From JBEAUL01 sp041161475 (GTDB lineage: Bacteria; Pseudomonadota; Gammaproteobacteria; UBA6186; Azoamicaceae), in assembly GCA_041161475.1 (NCBI GenBank), contig JBEAUL010000020.1:1-5828 (forward strand): a stretch of 5,828 nt of DNA, given 5' to 3'. The notes beneath the pieces are model-generated. The model searched no databases, was not told where the DNA came from, and was given only the letters and a program-made list of their open reading frames with translations. Each line of letters opens with the position of its first letter. Within the stretch, counting starts at the first letter, position 1. A program made the position numbers and the translations under genes. Below, one piece after another: positions 1 through 5,828 of this stretch.

Positions 1-62
1 GTACGTTACTATTAGATAATGCAGAACAGGATAGATAAAGATAATAAGCATGGGAGATAACA

Positions 63-377
63 ATGGCATTAACCAAAGAATTTAAAAAAACGGTTTCAGA
101 TCGCGCACGCCGTGATCCAGAATTCAGAAAAGCATTGCTACAAGAAGCGATGAATGAATTTTTGGCAGGTGATCTTGATACCGCGAAGATTGTATTGCGT
201 GATTATATCAATGCCTCTACGCAGTTTAATAGAATTGCCAAGCAAATTCATAAAAATGACAAAAGTGTTCAGCGGATGCTCAGTCCTAAAGGGAATCCAA
301 CAACCAGTAATTTCTGCTTGCTGCTGAATGCCATTCAAAAGACCGAGGGTGTTACTTTTGAAGTTAATATACGATAA
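63..377 (+). CDS. HigA-like HTH transcriptional regulator / antitoxin-type protein
   Basis: A 104-residue cytoplasmic DNA-binding protein resembling the single-domain HTH regulators often annotated as addiction-module antidotes (COG3636-like, HigA-type). A charged helical N-terminus (about residues 1-50, with RRDPEFRKALLQEAM at 16-30) leads into a helix-turn-helix at about 54-73. The family hallmark LSPKGNP lies at 73-79, at the end of the recognition helix. The start is supported by GGGAG at 52-56, six bases before the ATG. Family members usually repress their own promoter and neutralise a RelE/HigB-type toxin encoded next to them. No toxin is visible here: the frame ending at 36-38 gives only 11 residues (TLLLDNAEQDR), too few to identify. 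It could therefore be the second gene of a pair cut by the window edge, or a solitary regulator. It converges on the ferredoxin gene. Confidence is high that it is a gene and moderate for the antitoxin role. Confidence 0.82.
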   Translation: MALTKEFKKTVSDRARRDPEFRKALLQEAMNEFLAGDLDTAKIVLRDYINASTQFNRIAKQIHKNDKSVQRMLSPKGNPTTSNFCLLLNAIQKTEGVTFEVNIR

Positions 378-393
378 GCTGAATATGTGACTG

Positions 394-418
394 CTCCCCG
401 CCCTGGAACAGGCGAGGG
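394..418. other. GC-rich imperfect stem-loop between convergent genes
   Basis: In the 68-bp gap between the regulator stop and the ferredoxin stop, CGCCCTG pairs with CAGGCG around a GAA loop, with one bulged C. The stem extends through one mismatch to CC/GG. It is clearly more GC-rich than the surrounding DNA. The position suits a transcription end for one or both convergent genes. However, only TTT follows on the plus strand and no T-run follows on the minus strand, so it is not a classical intrinsic terminator. It could instead be a copy of a dispersed palindromic element. Confidence 0.35.
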
Positions 419-445
419 TTTACGGCGCTTTTGCTAAGGTTCATG

Positions 446-724
446 TCATCGCTCCTTTTTAGCAAGGGGTGTTTCGGAATTTTTTGATAAATTTTTTGAT
501 TTAATGCGTAAATCTTCTTTTGTTTCAACACAATCTGGATCAGAAATAATACACGCAACGGGACAGACCAGTTGGCACTGAGGGGTATCAAAATGTCCAA
601 CGCACTCGGTGCATAAGTTTGGGTCGATTTCGTAAAAAAACTCCCCTTGATAAATCGCCACATTGGGGCATACTGGCTCACACACATCGCAATTAATACA
701 TTCTTCGGTAATTTTTAAAGCCAT
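446..724 (-). CDS. yfhL: 2[4Fe-4S] ferredoxin, Allochromatium/YfhL type
   Basis: A small soluble electron carrier of 92 residues with two [4Fe-4S] clusters. The first cysteine motif is C9-x2-C12-x2-C15-x3-C19-P and the second is C38-x2-C41-x8-C50-x3-C54-P. An extra Cys58 lies in CPVACIISDP. The eight-residue insertion between the second and third cysteines of motif two (TECVGHFDTPQC), together with the extra cysteine, is the signature of the Allochromatium vinosum / E. coli YfhL group, known for very low-potential clusters. The physiological partner is not established from sequence. The C-terminal tail is rich in Lys/Ser (about residues 71-92) and slightly longer than the roughly 82-86 residues usual for the group. 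The gene starts eight bases after the coaD stop, and its weak AGGT ribosome site overlaps the coaD stop. In pseudomonads, too, a ferredoxin of this type sits beside coaD (established context). It is sometimes named fdx. Confidence 0.95.
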   Translation of the reverse strand: MALKITEECINCDVCEPVCPNVAIYQGEFFYEIDPNLCTECVGHFDTPQCQLVCPVACIISDPDCVETKEDLRIKSKNLSKNSETPLAKKER

Positions 725-732
725 AATAACGA

Positions 733-1218
733 TTACCTGTTTAAATTTTTTGCGGTCATCTCTTTAACAATACTGGGATGCACAAATGCACTGACATCCC
801 CCCCTAAAAAGGCCACTTCCTTAACTAAGCTTGAAGAAATAAAAGAATACTCTTCTGCTGGCGTTAAAAACAAGGTTTCTATTTCTGGACGCAAATGCCG
901 ATTCATATTGGCCAACTGAAATTCATACTCAAAATCAGAGACTGCACGCAATCCGCGCACAATTGCCTTGGCTTGTTTCGCGCGGGCAAAATCAACTAAA
1001 AGCGTATCAAACCCTTCAACCGTGACATTTGGCAAATGGGACAAAACTTGTTTTGCCATAGAAACCCGTTGAGTCAAGGTAAAAGTAGGGGATTTTCTGG
1101 CATTTTCTGCAACAGCCACAATAATTTTGGTAAAAAGGCTGGCGCTTCGCTCAATCAGTTCTTGATGACCCAAGGTAATTGGATCGAAGGTGCCAGGAAA
1201 AATAACGACATGTTTCAT
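733..1218 (-). CDS. coaD: Phosphopantetheine adenylyltransferase
   Basis: Catalyses the penultimate step of coenzyme A synthesis: ATP plus 4'-phosphopantetheine gives dephospho-CoA and pyrophosphate, in the cytoplasm, usually as a hexamer. The 161-residue length is normal. The nucleotidyltransferase signature GTFDPITLGH is at residues 9-18, with Thr10 and His18 as the catalytic/ATP-binding pair. Lys42 lies in RKSPTFTL, the RGLRAVSDFEYE segment is at 88-99, and the ATP-binding ISSSLVKE is at 127-134. No expected residue is missing. The ATG overlaps the hemE stop as ATGA, so translation is probably coupled. A strong ribosome site (AGAGGTGG on the minus strand, about 1227-1234) lies inside the hemE 3' end. 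The next gene on the strand is the ferredoxin. Confidence 0.98.
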   Translation of the reverse strand: MKHVVIFPGTFDPITLGHQELIERSASLFTKIIVAVAENARKSPTFTLTQRVSMAKQVLSHLPNVTVEGFDTLLVDFARAKQAKAIVRGLRAVSDFEYEFQLANMNRHLRPEIETLFLTPAEEYSFISSSLVKEVAFLGGDVSAFVHPSIVKEMTAKNLNR

Positions 1219-2282
1219 CGCATTACCACCTCTTGGGATACATGGAATTGCGGGCTTAGATTACGCACAGCCTCACATAATACTTGTACATGTTCGGGAT
1301 TGGTGTCGGGGTAAATACCATGTCCCAAGTTAAAAACATGGCCACCACCAGGCCCAAACTCAGCCAATGTTTTTTCCACCAATGCCACAATCTGCGCTGG
1401 CTCTGCATACAAAGCCGCTGGATCTAAATTTCCCTGCAAGGCCACCCTATGACGTGTTATCTGACGGGCCAGGTGTACATTTGCTCCACTGTCTAAGCCT
1501 AAGGCATCTGCCCCCGTTTCGACCAAGGCCTCTAATTGTCTGCCCCCATTTTTGGTAAACAGAATCACGGGGACATTGGGATATTTCTTTTTGACTTCCG
1601 TCACAATCGATTGCATATACGGAACAGAAAAGGTCAAAAAATCTGCATGCGAGAGCACACCACCCCAGGTATCAAACAGCATAACAACATCGACACCGGC
1701 TTCAATTTGCGCTTGTAAGTAATGCGCCGTATTTTGAGCAAGCACGCGCAATAATTGATGTAGTTGCACGGGATCTGCATACAGCAATTTTTTAATTTTG
1801 TTAAAGTGTTTTGAAGAGCCCCCCTCGACCATATAGGTAGCAACGGTCCAAGGGCTTCCAGCAAAACCAATGAGTGGTGTCTTGTCTTTTAAATTGGCTT
1901 TAATTAAGCGAATGGCATCTAATACATACGACAATTCAATGGCCGGATCGATTATAGGCAACCGGGCTATGCTTCTTTCATCTTGCAGGGGGTGACGAAA
2001 TACAGGGCCTTCATGCGTGACAAAGTCCAATCCCAAGCCCATCACATCTGGCAATATTAAAATATCTGAAAACAGAATGGCGGCATCCAGGGGGTAGCGC
2101 TCAAGCGGTTGTAATGTTACTTGGCAAGCCAGATCTGGCGTTCGGCACAGGGTAAGGAACTGTTTTGCCTCTTGTCGTAAAGCCCGATACTCTGGCAAGT
2201 AACGACCTGCCTGACGCATAATCCAAAGGGGAGTTCTTTCTATGGGTTGTCTTTTTAGGGCCCTAAGCAATAGTGGTTCCAC
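1215..2282 (-). CDS. hemE: Uroporphyrinogen decarboxylase
   Basis: Removes the four acetate carboxyls of uroporphyrinogen III to give coproporphyrinogen III in heme synthesis; a cofactor-free cytoplasmic TIM-barrel dimer. The 355-residue length is standard. The N-terminal signature PLWIMRQAGRYLPEYR is at 18-33, carrying the substrate-binding Arg23 and Arg27. FSDIL at 71-75 supplies the key Asp73, GFAGSPWT is at 139-146, Tyr150 follows, and LFDTWGG is at 202-208. The C-terminal FNLGHGIYPDTNPEHV at 317-332 includes His321. All expected active-site positions are present. The start is GTG: AAGGA lies eight bases upstream (plus-strand 2291-2295), and a stop codon blocks any longer in-frame start. 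The gene begins 33 bases after the aroK stop and overlaps coaD by four bases. In Pseudomonas, hemE also lies downstream of pilQ-aroK, but with aroB and gltBD in between. Confidence 0.98.
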   Translation of the reverse strand: MEPLLLRALKRQPIERTPLWIMRQAGRYLPEYRALRQEAKQFLTLCRTPDLACQVTLQPLERYPLDAAILFSDILILPDVMGLGLDFVTHEGPVFRHPLQDERSIARLPIIDPAIELSYVLDAIRLIKANLKDKTPLIGFAGSPWTVATYMVEGGSSKHFNKIKKLLYADPVQLHQLLRVLAQNTAHYLQAQIEAGVDVVMLFDTWGGVLSHADFLTFSVPYMQSIVTEVKKKYPNVPVILFTKNGGRQLEALVETGADALGLDSGANVHLARQITRHRVALQGNLDPAALYAEPAQIVALVEKTLAEFGPGGGHVFNLGHGIYPDTNPEHVQVLCEAVRNLSPQFHVSQEVVMR

Positions 2283-2301
2283 GCAAATGTTCCTTTTTTT
2301 A

Positions 2302-2328
2302 CAAACAGGTTGGGCTTACCTTTGTTTG
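2302..2328. repeat. Inverted repeat at the aroK-hemE junction
   Basis: CAAACAGGT (2302-2310) pairs across a seven-base loop with ACC-TT-TGTTTG (2318-2328), leaving a two-base bulge. On the minus strand the stem spans the aroK stop codon and ends a few bases before the AAGGA ribosome site of hemE. An A-run rather than a T-run follows it in the transcript, so it is not an intrinsic terminator. A role in coupling hemE translation to ribosomes finishing aroK is possible but unproven. Confidence 0.3.
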
Positions 2329-2846
2329 AGTTCTTCCAAAATAGAGGCAACCACTGTTTTTACTGCGCAACCGTCTGTATTGATACGAATATGCGCAATT
2401 TCATCGTATAAGCTCTCTAGATCTTGATCAAAAGAAGCCAATTTGGCACGAATCTCTGCAGCATCTTGGCTAGAGAGGGTTTTTCTTGCACGTTGAGTTC
2501 GTTTTTGCTGTTCTTCGGTTGTGGTAATCAGATGAATCACGGTCCCTCGAGATCCAAGGGCTTTTCTGTTTTCTGGGGATAACACAACGCCCCCGCCGGT
2601 AGACAGCACAATGCCACTTTTTTGGGTCAGCTCATCGATAATTTTATTTTCTCGATCTCGAAACCCATCTTCTCCTTCTAAATCGACAATCCACGCAATA
2701 TCAACGCCACTGCGCTTTTCAATCTCTTGGTCAGAGTCATAAAATTCTAGTCCGAGGGTTTCGGCCAATAAACGACCAATGGTGCTTTTACCAGCGCCCA
2801 TGGGTCCAATCAAGAAAATATTTTTTAAACGATATAAACTAATCAT
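2316..2846 (-). CDS. aroK: Shikimate kinase, with unusual LID and C-terminal substrate residues
   Basis: By family, phosphorylates shikimate to shikimate 3-phosphate with ATP in the common aromatic pathway (cytoplasmic NMP-kinase fold). The 176 residues match the usual length. The Walker A loop GPMGAGKST is at 14-22, followed by YDSDQEIEKRSG at 36-47 with shikimate-binding Asp39, then FRDRE at 62-66 with Arg63, and STGGG at 82-86. The second half is odd. The LID segment reads RTQRARKTLSSQ (116-127) where the family has RTQRxxKRPLL, so the LID arginine is Thr123. The RxPLY motif is LESLY (143-147), so the shikimate-binding arginine is Leu143. The spacing to E. coli AroK is the same, so this is substitution rather than frameshift. 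The ATG is the only possible start, since TAG lies in frame two codons upstream. AGG two bases before the ATG is too close to be a good ribosome site. aroB does not follow. The family is certain; full activity is doubtful. Confidence 0.93.
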   Translation of the reverse strand: MISLYRLKNIFLIGPMGAGKSTIGRLLAETLGLEFYDSDQEIEKRSGVDIAWIVDLEGEDGFRDRENKIIDELTQKSGIVLSTGGGVVLSPENRKALGSRGTVIHLITTTEEQQKRTQRARKTLSSQDAAEIRAKLASFDQDLESLYDEIAHIRINTDGCAVKTVVASILEELKQR

Positions 2847-2867
2847 GGCCTAGATGATAACATGATT
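2841..2867. repeat. Inverted repeat covering the aroK start codon
   Basis: AATCATG (2841-2847) and CATGATT (2861-2867) are perfect seven-base inverted copies separated by 13 bases, in the 43-bp gap between pilQ and aroK. The left copy contains the aroK ATG on the minus strand. As RNA it could fold and hide the start; as DNA it could be an operator-like palindrome. The stem is AT-rich and short, so chance is possible. Confidence 0.3.
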
Positions 2868-2889
2868 TATCTAAAGACCCAAATTAGTT

Positions 2890-5055
2890 TTATTCATAAC
2901 TTACTATTTTAGGGGTCACAAATATCAGTATCTCATTATTCGTAACCGTTTTGCTTTTACTACGGAATAGACGACCTAAAAAGGGAATATCTCCAAAGTA
3001 AGGAATTTTGTTCTGGCTGTTCGACAAGGAATTTTTAAATACCCCCCCTAACACCACCGTTTCTCCATTATCTGAAAGCACTTTTGTATTCAAGGTGTTT
3101 GTGTCGATAACAGGAACCCCGCTGGATGTCGTGCTTCCTTGTTCATCATTCGAAATATTAATATCCATTAAAATACGTTTATCGGGGGTAATATGGGGTG
3201 TCACTTCAAAAGATAACTTGGCATCCTTAAAACTGGTAGTCAATAAAGCGGTTCCCCCAGTGGTGTTGGTGGTATCGGTATAAGGAATTTGAACACCCTG
3301 CGTAACCGTTGCTTTTACTTGGTCTTGTGTAAGCAAACGTGGACGAGAAATCACTTTTGTTAAAGCCAAGGTTTCTAAGGCCTGTAACTCTAAGTCGAGT
3401 AAAGTACCTGCCGGCAATCTTGCCAAGGCAAACCCAATACTGCCAGCCCCAGAAATCCCAGAGCCTAAGGTATGGAATAATCCTTCGGTATTGGTAACGG
3501 TTGGATTGGTTACGTCAGTCGCTGTCAAATCCAAGGTTGCGGTAACAGGATTAGGGGAAGGCACTGGTTTACCCAAATCCGTTGAAGACACGATACCTCT
3601 GGCTTTTGCGACATTACTGCCAATCCCCATTCGGCGATGGCCAACGCCCACCGTACTGGCTCCACCCAATTTAAATCCTAAATCATCTGTAATACTGGAA
3701 GTTGCCTTTACGATTTGGGTTGAAATTTCAACCTGCTGTACAGGCTTATCTAATTTTCTAATTAATTCACGAATTTGAGTTAATTTTTTTGGTGTATCCT
3801 GAATTAACAAGGCATTTGTTCTTGTATCTACAGTGACGCTACCGCGAGAACTTAATAAAGCATTTGTCACCGTAGGCGCTGCACCGCCACTGGCACCGCC
3901 TCCACTTTGCTGCTTTAACAAAGAAGCCATGTCTTCAGCAACCGCATAATTTACTTGAACAATTTCTGATTTTAATGGGATGGTATCCTCTTTGTCTTTT
4001 TCAGACGTGAGTTCTTGTTTTTCTGTAGATAAAATTTCTTGTGAAGGCCCAATCAAAACAACATTTCCATTTTCCCGTTTTTCTAATCCTTTTGTTTTAA
4101 GAATAATATCCAAGGCTTGATCCCAAGGAACATTTTGCAATCTTAAAGTAATGCTGCCTTTAACATTATCACTGGTAACCAGATTAAAATTACTAAAATC
4201 TGCCAAGACTTGGAGTACAGCCCGCACTTCAACATCTTTAAAATTTAGGGATAATTTTTCACCCGAGTACACCTTTACACCCATCTCAGTATCCACTTGG
4301 GTACCCGCCGGAGGGCTCACCTCAATCACAAATTGGTTATCCAGTTGGTATGAAATGGTGTCTGGATTAGAGTTGTTCATCGACAATTCCATCACAGCAT
4401 TATCACCTTCCTGAGTCATTTTCACAGACTCTACCGGTGTTGCAAAATCAAGCACACTGTATGTTTTTTGATACTGACTGGGTAGTTTTGTATTGATAAA
4501 TTTAGCAATTAATTTTTCGCCTTCTTCTGAAACATCGATATCACTGTTTTCCGAAGATAGATTAACAACCAGCTTTCCTTGGCCTTTTTCACCCCTTTGA
4601 AAATCGAAATTTTTTATTGAAAATAAAGCATCTTTTCTGGGGACCAATACCTTAGGTGCCACCGTTGCTTGACTCAAAATATTTAAAACAAGATTTTTCC
4701 CCTCATTTTTTATTCCGAAAGAAGCTGCATCATCTAAAGATACGACAATTCTCATTTTTTTATTGTTTTCAACAACATGAACATCTTTAATAATCCCTTG
4801 AGATAATATTTGATTTAATTGAGTTAAATCCATGTTATTTTTTGAATCATTCAGATCTACAATAATTTTATTGGGATTTTTGATTGAAAAAACCTTTGGT
4901 TCACCAGGAATATCTGAAAACTTAAAATACACTTCCGCTTGACCGCTCGCAATACTTTTATAACTGACATCTTGTAAATCGACTGTTGCATGCAATGTGC
5001 CGGCAAAAAAGCCGATACCCAAGACAAAAGTGGCTTTACCAGCAAATTTTTTCAT
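2890..5055 (-). CDS. pilQ: Type IV pilus secretin PilQ
   Basis: Outer-membrane secretin through which the type IV pilus emerges; it also serves DNA uptake in competent species. The preferred start at 5055 gives 721 residues: MKKFAGK begins a clean signal peptide (about 1-23, cleavage after LHA), and GGGGA lies eight bases upstream (5064-5068). A longer start at 5079 adds eight residues (MDGSGNKV) and is less signal-like. Order of domains: AMIN 1 (about 27-125) and AMIN 2 (about 145-247), which in this family bind peptidoglycan; STN/N0 (about 268-335, LSLNFKDVEVRAVLQVLADF); N1/NolW (about 360-440) with a glycine-rich loop QSGGGASGGAAP; and the secretin barrel (about 550-721) with VPVIDTNTLNTKVL, NGETVVLGGVF and KIPYFGDIPFLGRLFRS. 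The end, EILIFVTPKIV, is typical. Two Thr-rich stretches lie just before and within the secretin domain. It follows pilP closely (36 bp) and precedes aroK, the usual gammaproteobacterial arrangement. Confidence 0.97.
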   Translation of the reverse strand: MKKFAGKATFVLGIGFFAGTLHATVDLQDVSYKSIASGQAEVYFKFSDIPGEPKVFSIKNPNKIIVDLNDSKNNMDLTQLNQILSQGIIKDVHVVENNKKMRIVVSLDDAASFGIKNEGKNLVLNILSQATVAPKVLVPRKDALFSIKNFDFQRGEKGQGKLVVNLSSENSDIDVSEEGEKLIAKFINTKLPSQYQKTYSVLDFATPVESVKMTQEGDNAVMELSMNNSNPDTISYQLDNQFVIEVSPPAGTQVDTEMGVKVYSGEKLSLNFKDVEVRAVLQVLADFSNFNLVTSDNVKGSITLRLQNVPWDQALDIILKTKGLEKRENGNVVLIGPSQEILSTEKQELTSEKDKEDTIPLKSEIVQVNYAVAEDMASLLKQQSGGGASGGAAPTVTNALLSSRGSVTVDTRTNALLIQDTPKKLTQIRELIRKLDKPVQQVEISTQIVKATSSITDDLGFKLGGASTVGVGHRRMGIGSNVAKARGIVSSTDLGKPVPSPNPVTATLDLTATDVTNPTVTNTEGLFHTLGSGISGAGSIGFALARLPAGTLLDLELQALETLALTKVISRPRLLTQDQVKATVTQGVQIPYTDTTNTTGGTALLTTSFKDAKLSFEVTPHITPDKRILMDINISNDEQGSTTSSGVPVIDTNTLNTKVLSDNGETVVLGGVFKNSLSNSQNKIPYFGDIPFLGRLFRSKSKTVTNNEILIFVTPKIVSYE

Positions 5056-5063
5056 GACTTTAT

Positions 5064-5068
5064 TCCCC
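5064..5068 (-). promoter_or_regulatory. Ribosome binding site selecting the pilQ start
   Basis: GGGGA on the minus strand lies eight bases before the ATG at 5055. The alternative ATG at 5079 has only a weaker GGTGA about five to six bases upstream, next to the pilP stop. Together with the signal peptide this favours the shorter PilQ. Confidence 0.55.
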
Positions 5069-5091
5069 GATCCATCCATTTTTTATCACCA

Positions 5092-5628
5092 TTACTTCAT
5101 TTTTATGTAACCTTTTCGCTCTCTCCATCCCCCTTCTCCGTCGGGCACCAATTCATCAACGGTAAGCTGGACCTCATTAATACCAACAACTCTTCCATAA
5201 TTTTGTCCCAAATAATTATCTAAACCCACTCTATGTACAATACCTGAGCTGTCTTTTATTAAAGCCCAATATTTTCCATTTTTAGAAATAACTCCGACCA
5301 TAGACAACTCATCTAAAGCATATTCTTCGAGGGCTTCTTTTTTGCGTTTTAAATCTGGTTTTGGCCCCGTGTAGTTGGCTTTTAAATCATTTTTTACAAC
5401 AGCAGCTTTTGCTTTAATTAAGTTTTCTCCATAAAATGGATCTCTTTTATTTGCGCCCTCATAAAAATAAGGCACTGGTTTTTTAAATGCTGGTAACTCT
5501 TGCAACTTTGATTCCTTTCTTTTTGTTTTGTCAACAAACTCTACGATATCACTGTCCGGGGAATCACTGCAGGCAGTTAACCCTAACATTGCGTAAGTTA
5601 CTATTAAAAACCAAAATATTTTCTTCAC
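5092..5628 (-). CDS. pilP: Type IV pilus inner-membrane lipoprotein PilP
   Basis: Periplasmic lipoprotein that links the inner-membrane PilN-PilO complex to the PilQ secretin. The 178-residue length fits the family. A short hydrophobic signal (residues 4-19) ends in the lipobox LTAC, with Cys20 predicted to be lipidated after signal peptidase II cleavage. A flexible, charged N-terminal region (21-60) contains the PilN/PilO-binding part in characterised homologues. The conserved RDPF is at 62-65. The C-terminal beta domain (about 104-178, LDELSMVGVI and GIVHRVGLDNYLGQNYGRV) is the part that contacts the PilQ N0 domain in known systems. The start is GTG: GGAG (plus-strand 5635-5638) is six bases upstream, and the signal peptide begins MKKIFWFL. 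It lies three bases after the pilO stop, so it is tightly operonic. Confidence 0.96.
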   Translation of the reverse strand: MKKIFWFLIVTYAMLGLTACSDSPDSDIVEFVDKTKRKESKLQELPAFKKPVPYFYEGANKRDPFYGENLIKAKAAVVKNDLKANYTGPKPDLKRKKEALEEYALDELSMVGVISKNGKYWALIKDSSGIVHRVGLDNYLGQNYGRVVGINEVQLTVDELVPDGEGGWRERKGYIKMK

Positions 5629-5631
5629 TTA

Positions 5632-5828
5632 TTACTCCAGGCTATTTGTGGCCCAATATGTTTTCGCTTTAACATTCATTGATAATTCAGGATTTGTTCC
5701 AGTAACAGGCGCAGACATATTTGAATCAGGACCGCTCGTATTTGGTTCAATCGTCAAGGTAAAATCATGAAAAGTCACAATTCTGGGCATATTAGATATA
5801 TTACTCACAAATTCGCCAATATTATGGT
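5632..5828 (-). CDS. pilO: Type IV pilus assembly protein PilO, C-terminal part
   Basis: The gene enters from the right edge, and only its last 64 codons lie inside. The readable tail runs from HNIGEFVSNISNMPRIVTFH through DFTLTIEP to LSMNVKAKTYWATNSLE and the stop at 5632-5634. The pattern of an FVS helix, then PRIVTFHDF, then a final beta strand ending in KAKTY matches the C-terminal ferredoxin-like periplasmic domain of PilO. PilO is a bitopic inner-membrane protein that dimerises with PilN and binds PilP in the pilus alignment subcomplex. The membrane anchor and coiled coil lie outside the window. A proline/serine-rich loop (PNTSGPDSNMSAPVTGTNP) separates the last two strands. The GAG before its stop forms part of the pilP ribosome site. 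Confidence 0.9.
   Translation of the reverse strand, partial: HNIGEFVSNISNMPRIVTFHDFTLTIEPNTSGPDSNMSAPVTGTNPELSMNVKAKTYWATNSLE

Noticed and set aside
3..38. C-terminal end of an upstream toxin gene
   Set aside because: Eleven residues are too few to assign to any family; noted only as a lead under the regulator finding.
15..45. GATAAT -10-like boxes upstream of the HigA-like gene
   Set aside because: Two GATAAT matches occur in AT-rich DNA, but neither has a credible -35 at the right distance, and the region is cut by the window edge.
431..465. TTGCTAA/TTAGCAA inverted repeat at the ferredoxin 3' end as a terminator
   Set aside because: The seven-base AT-rich stem has a 21-base loop and no following T-run, and one arm lies in coding sequence.
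364..687. 107-codon minus-strand reading frame overlapping the ferredoxin gene
   Set aside because: It is an out-of-frame shadow of the well-supported ferredoxin, has no recognisable family features and covers the GC-rich hairpin.
2847..2889. Promoter for aroK on the minus strand (TTGGGT, 17 bases, TATCAT)
   Set aside because: The -35 match is only three of six, and transcription would start at about the ATG, leaving no leader. Readthrough from pilQ is equally likely.
3042..3048. G7 tract (minus strand) in pilQ as a phase-variation switch
   Set aside because: It encodes the conserved LGGV of the secretin domain. A similar G7 tract occurs in coaD (798-804) and a G6 run in hemE, both normally essential genes, so this reflects GGG codon use more than a contingency locus.
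3008..4414. Several 87-95-codon plus-strand frames inside pilQ
   Set aside because: They lie antisense to a continuous, fully recognisable secretin gene and show no family motifs.

Overview
The window looks like an AT-leaning gammaproteobacterial chromosome segment. It joins the 3' half of a type IV pilus operon to a short run of housekeeping metabolic genes, all on the minus strand. One small HigA-like regulator gene converges on them from the plus strand. The pilO-pilP-pilQ-aroK order, the close resemblance of the shikimate kinase N-terminal half to the enterobacterial AroK type, and an Allochromatium-type ferredoxin next to coaD all point to Gammaproteobacteria. The exact order or genus cannot be read from this stretch; a low-GC lineage such as the Legionellales would fit, but that is inference.

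Reading along the minus strand (right to left), the window opens inside pilO (C-terminal 64 residues). It continues with pilP (inner-membrane lipoprotein) and pilQ (outer-membrane secretin), which belong to the alignment and secretin parts of the type IV pilus machine. After a 43-bp gap come aroK (shikimate kinase), hemE (uroporphyrinogen decarboxylase, GTG start), coaD (phosphopantetheine adenylyltransferase, ATGA overlap with hemE) and a 2[4Fe-4S] ferredoxin gene (8 bp after coaD). All spacings are short and every gene points the same way, so co-transcription is plausible. No convincing internal promoter was seen. The metabolic genes share no single pathway (aromatic amino acids, heme, coenzyme A, electron transfer).

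On the left, a 104-codon HTH/HigA-like antitoxin-type regulator runs on the plus strand towards the ferredoxin gene. The 68-bp convergent gap holds a GC-rich imperfect stem-loop. No toxin gene is visible in the 62 bases upstream of the regulator.

No previously undescribed system is evident; most of the window is ordinary. The observation most worth a second look is aroK. Its N-terminal half is textbook, but an ungapped comparison with E. coli AroK recalled from memory shows two normally conserved arginines replaced (LID RPLL arginine by Thr123, and the RxPLY shikimate-binding arginine by Leu143). The gene also has no good Shine-Dalgarno, its start codon lies in an inverted repeat, and the usual downstream partner aroB is absent from this position. 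There are no RNA genes, insertion sequences, CRISPR arrays or long repeats in the window.
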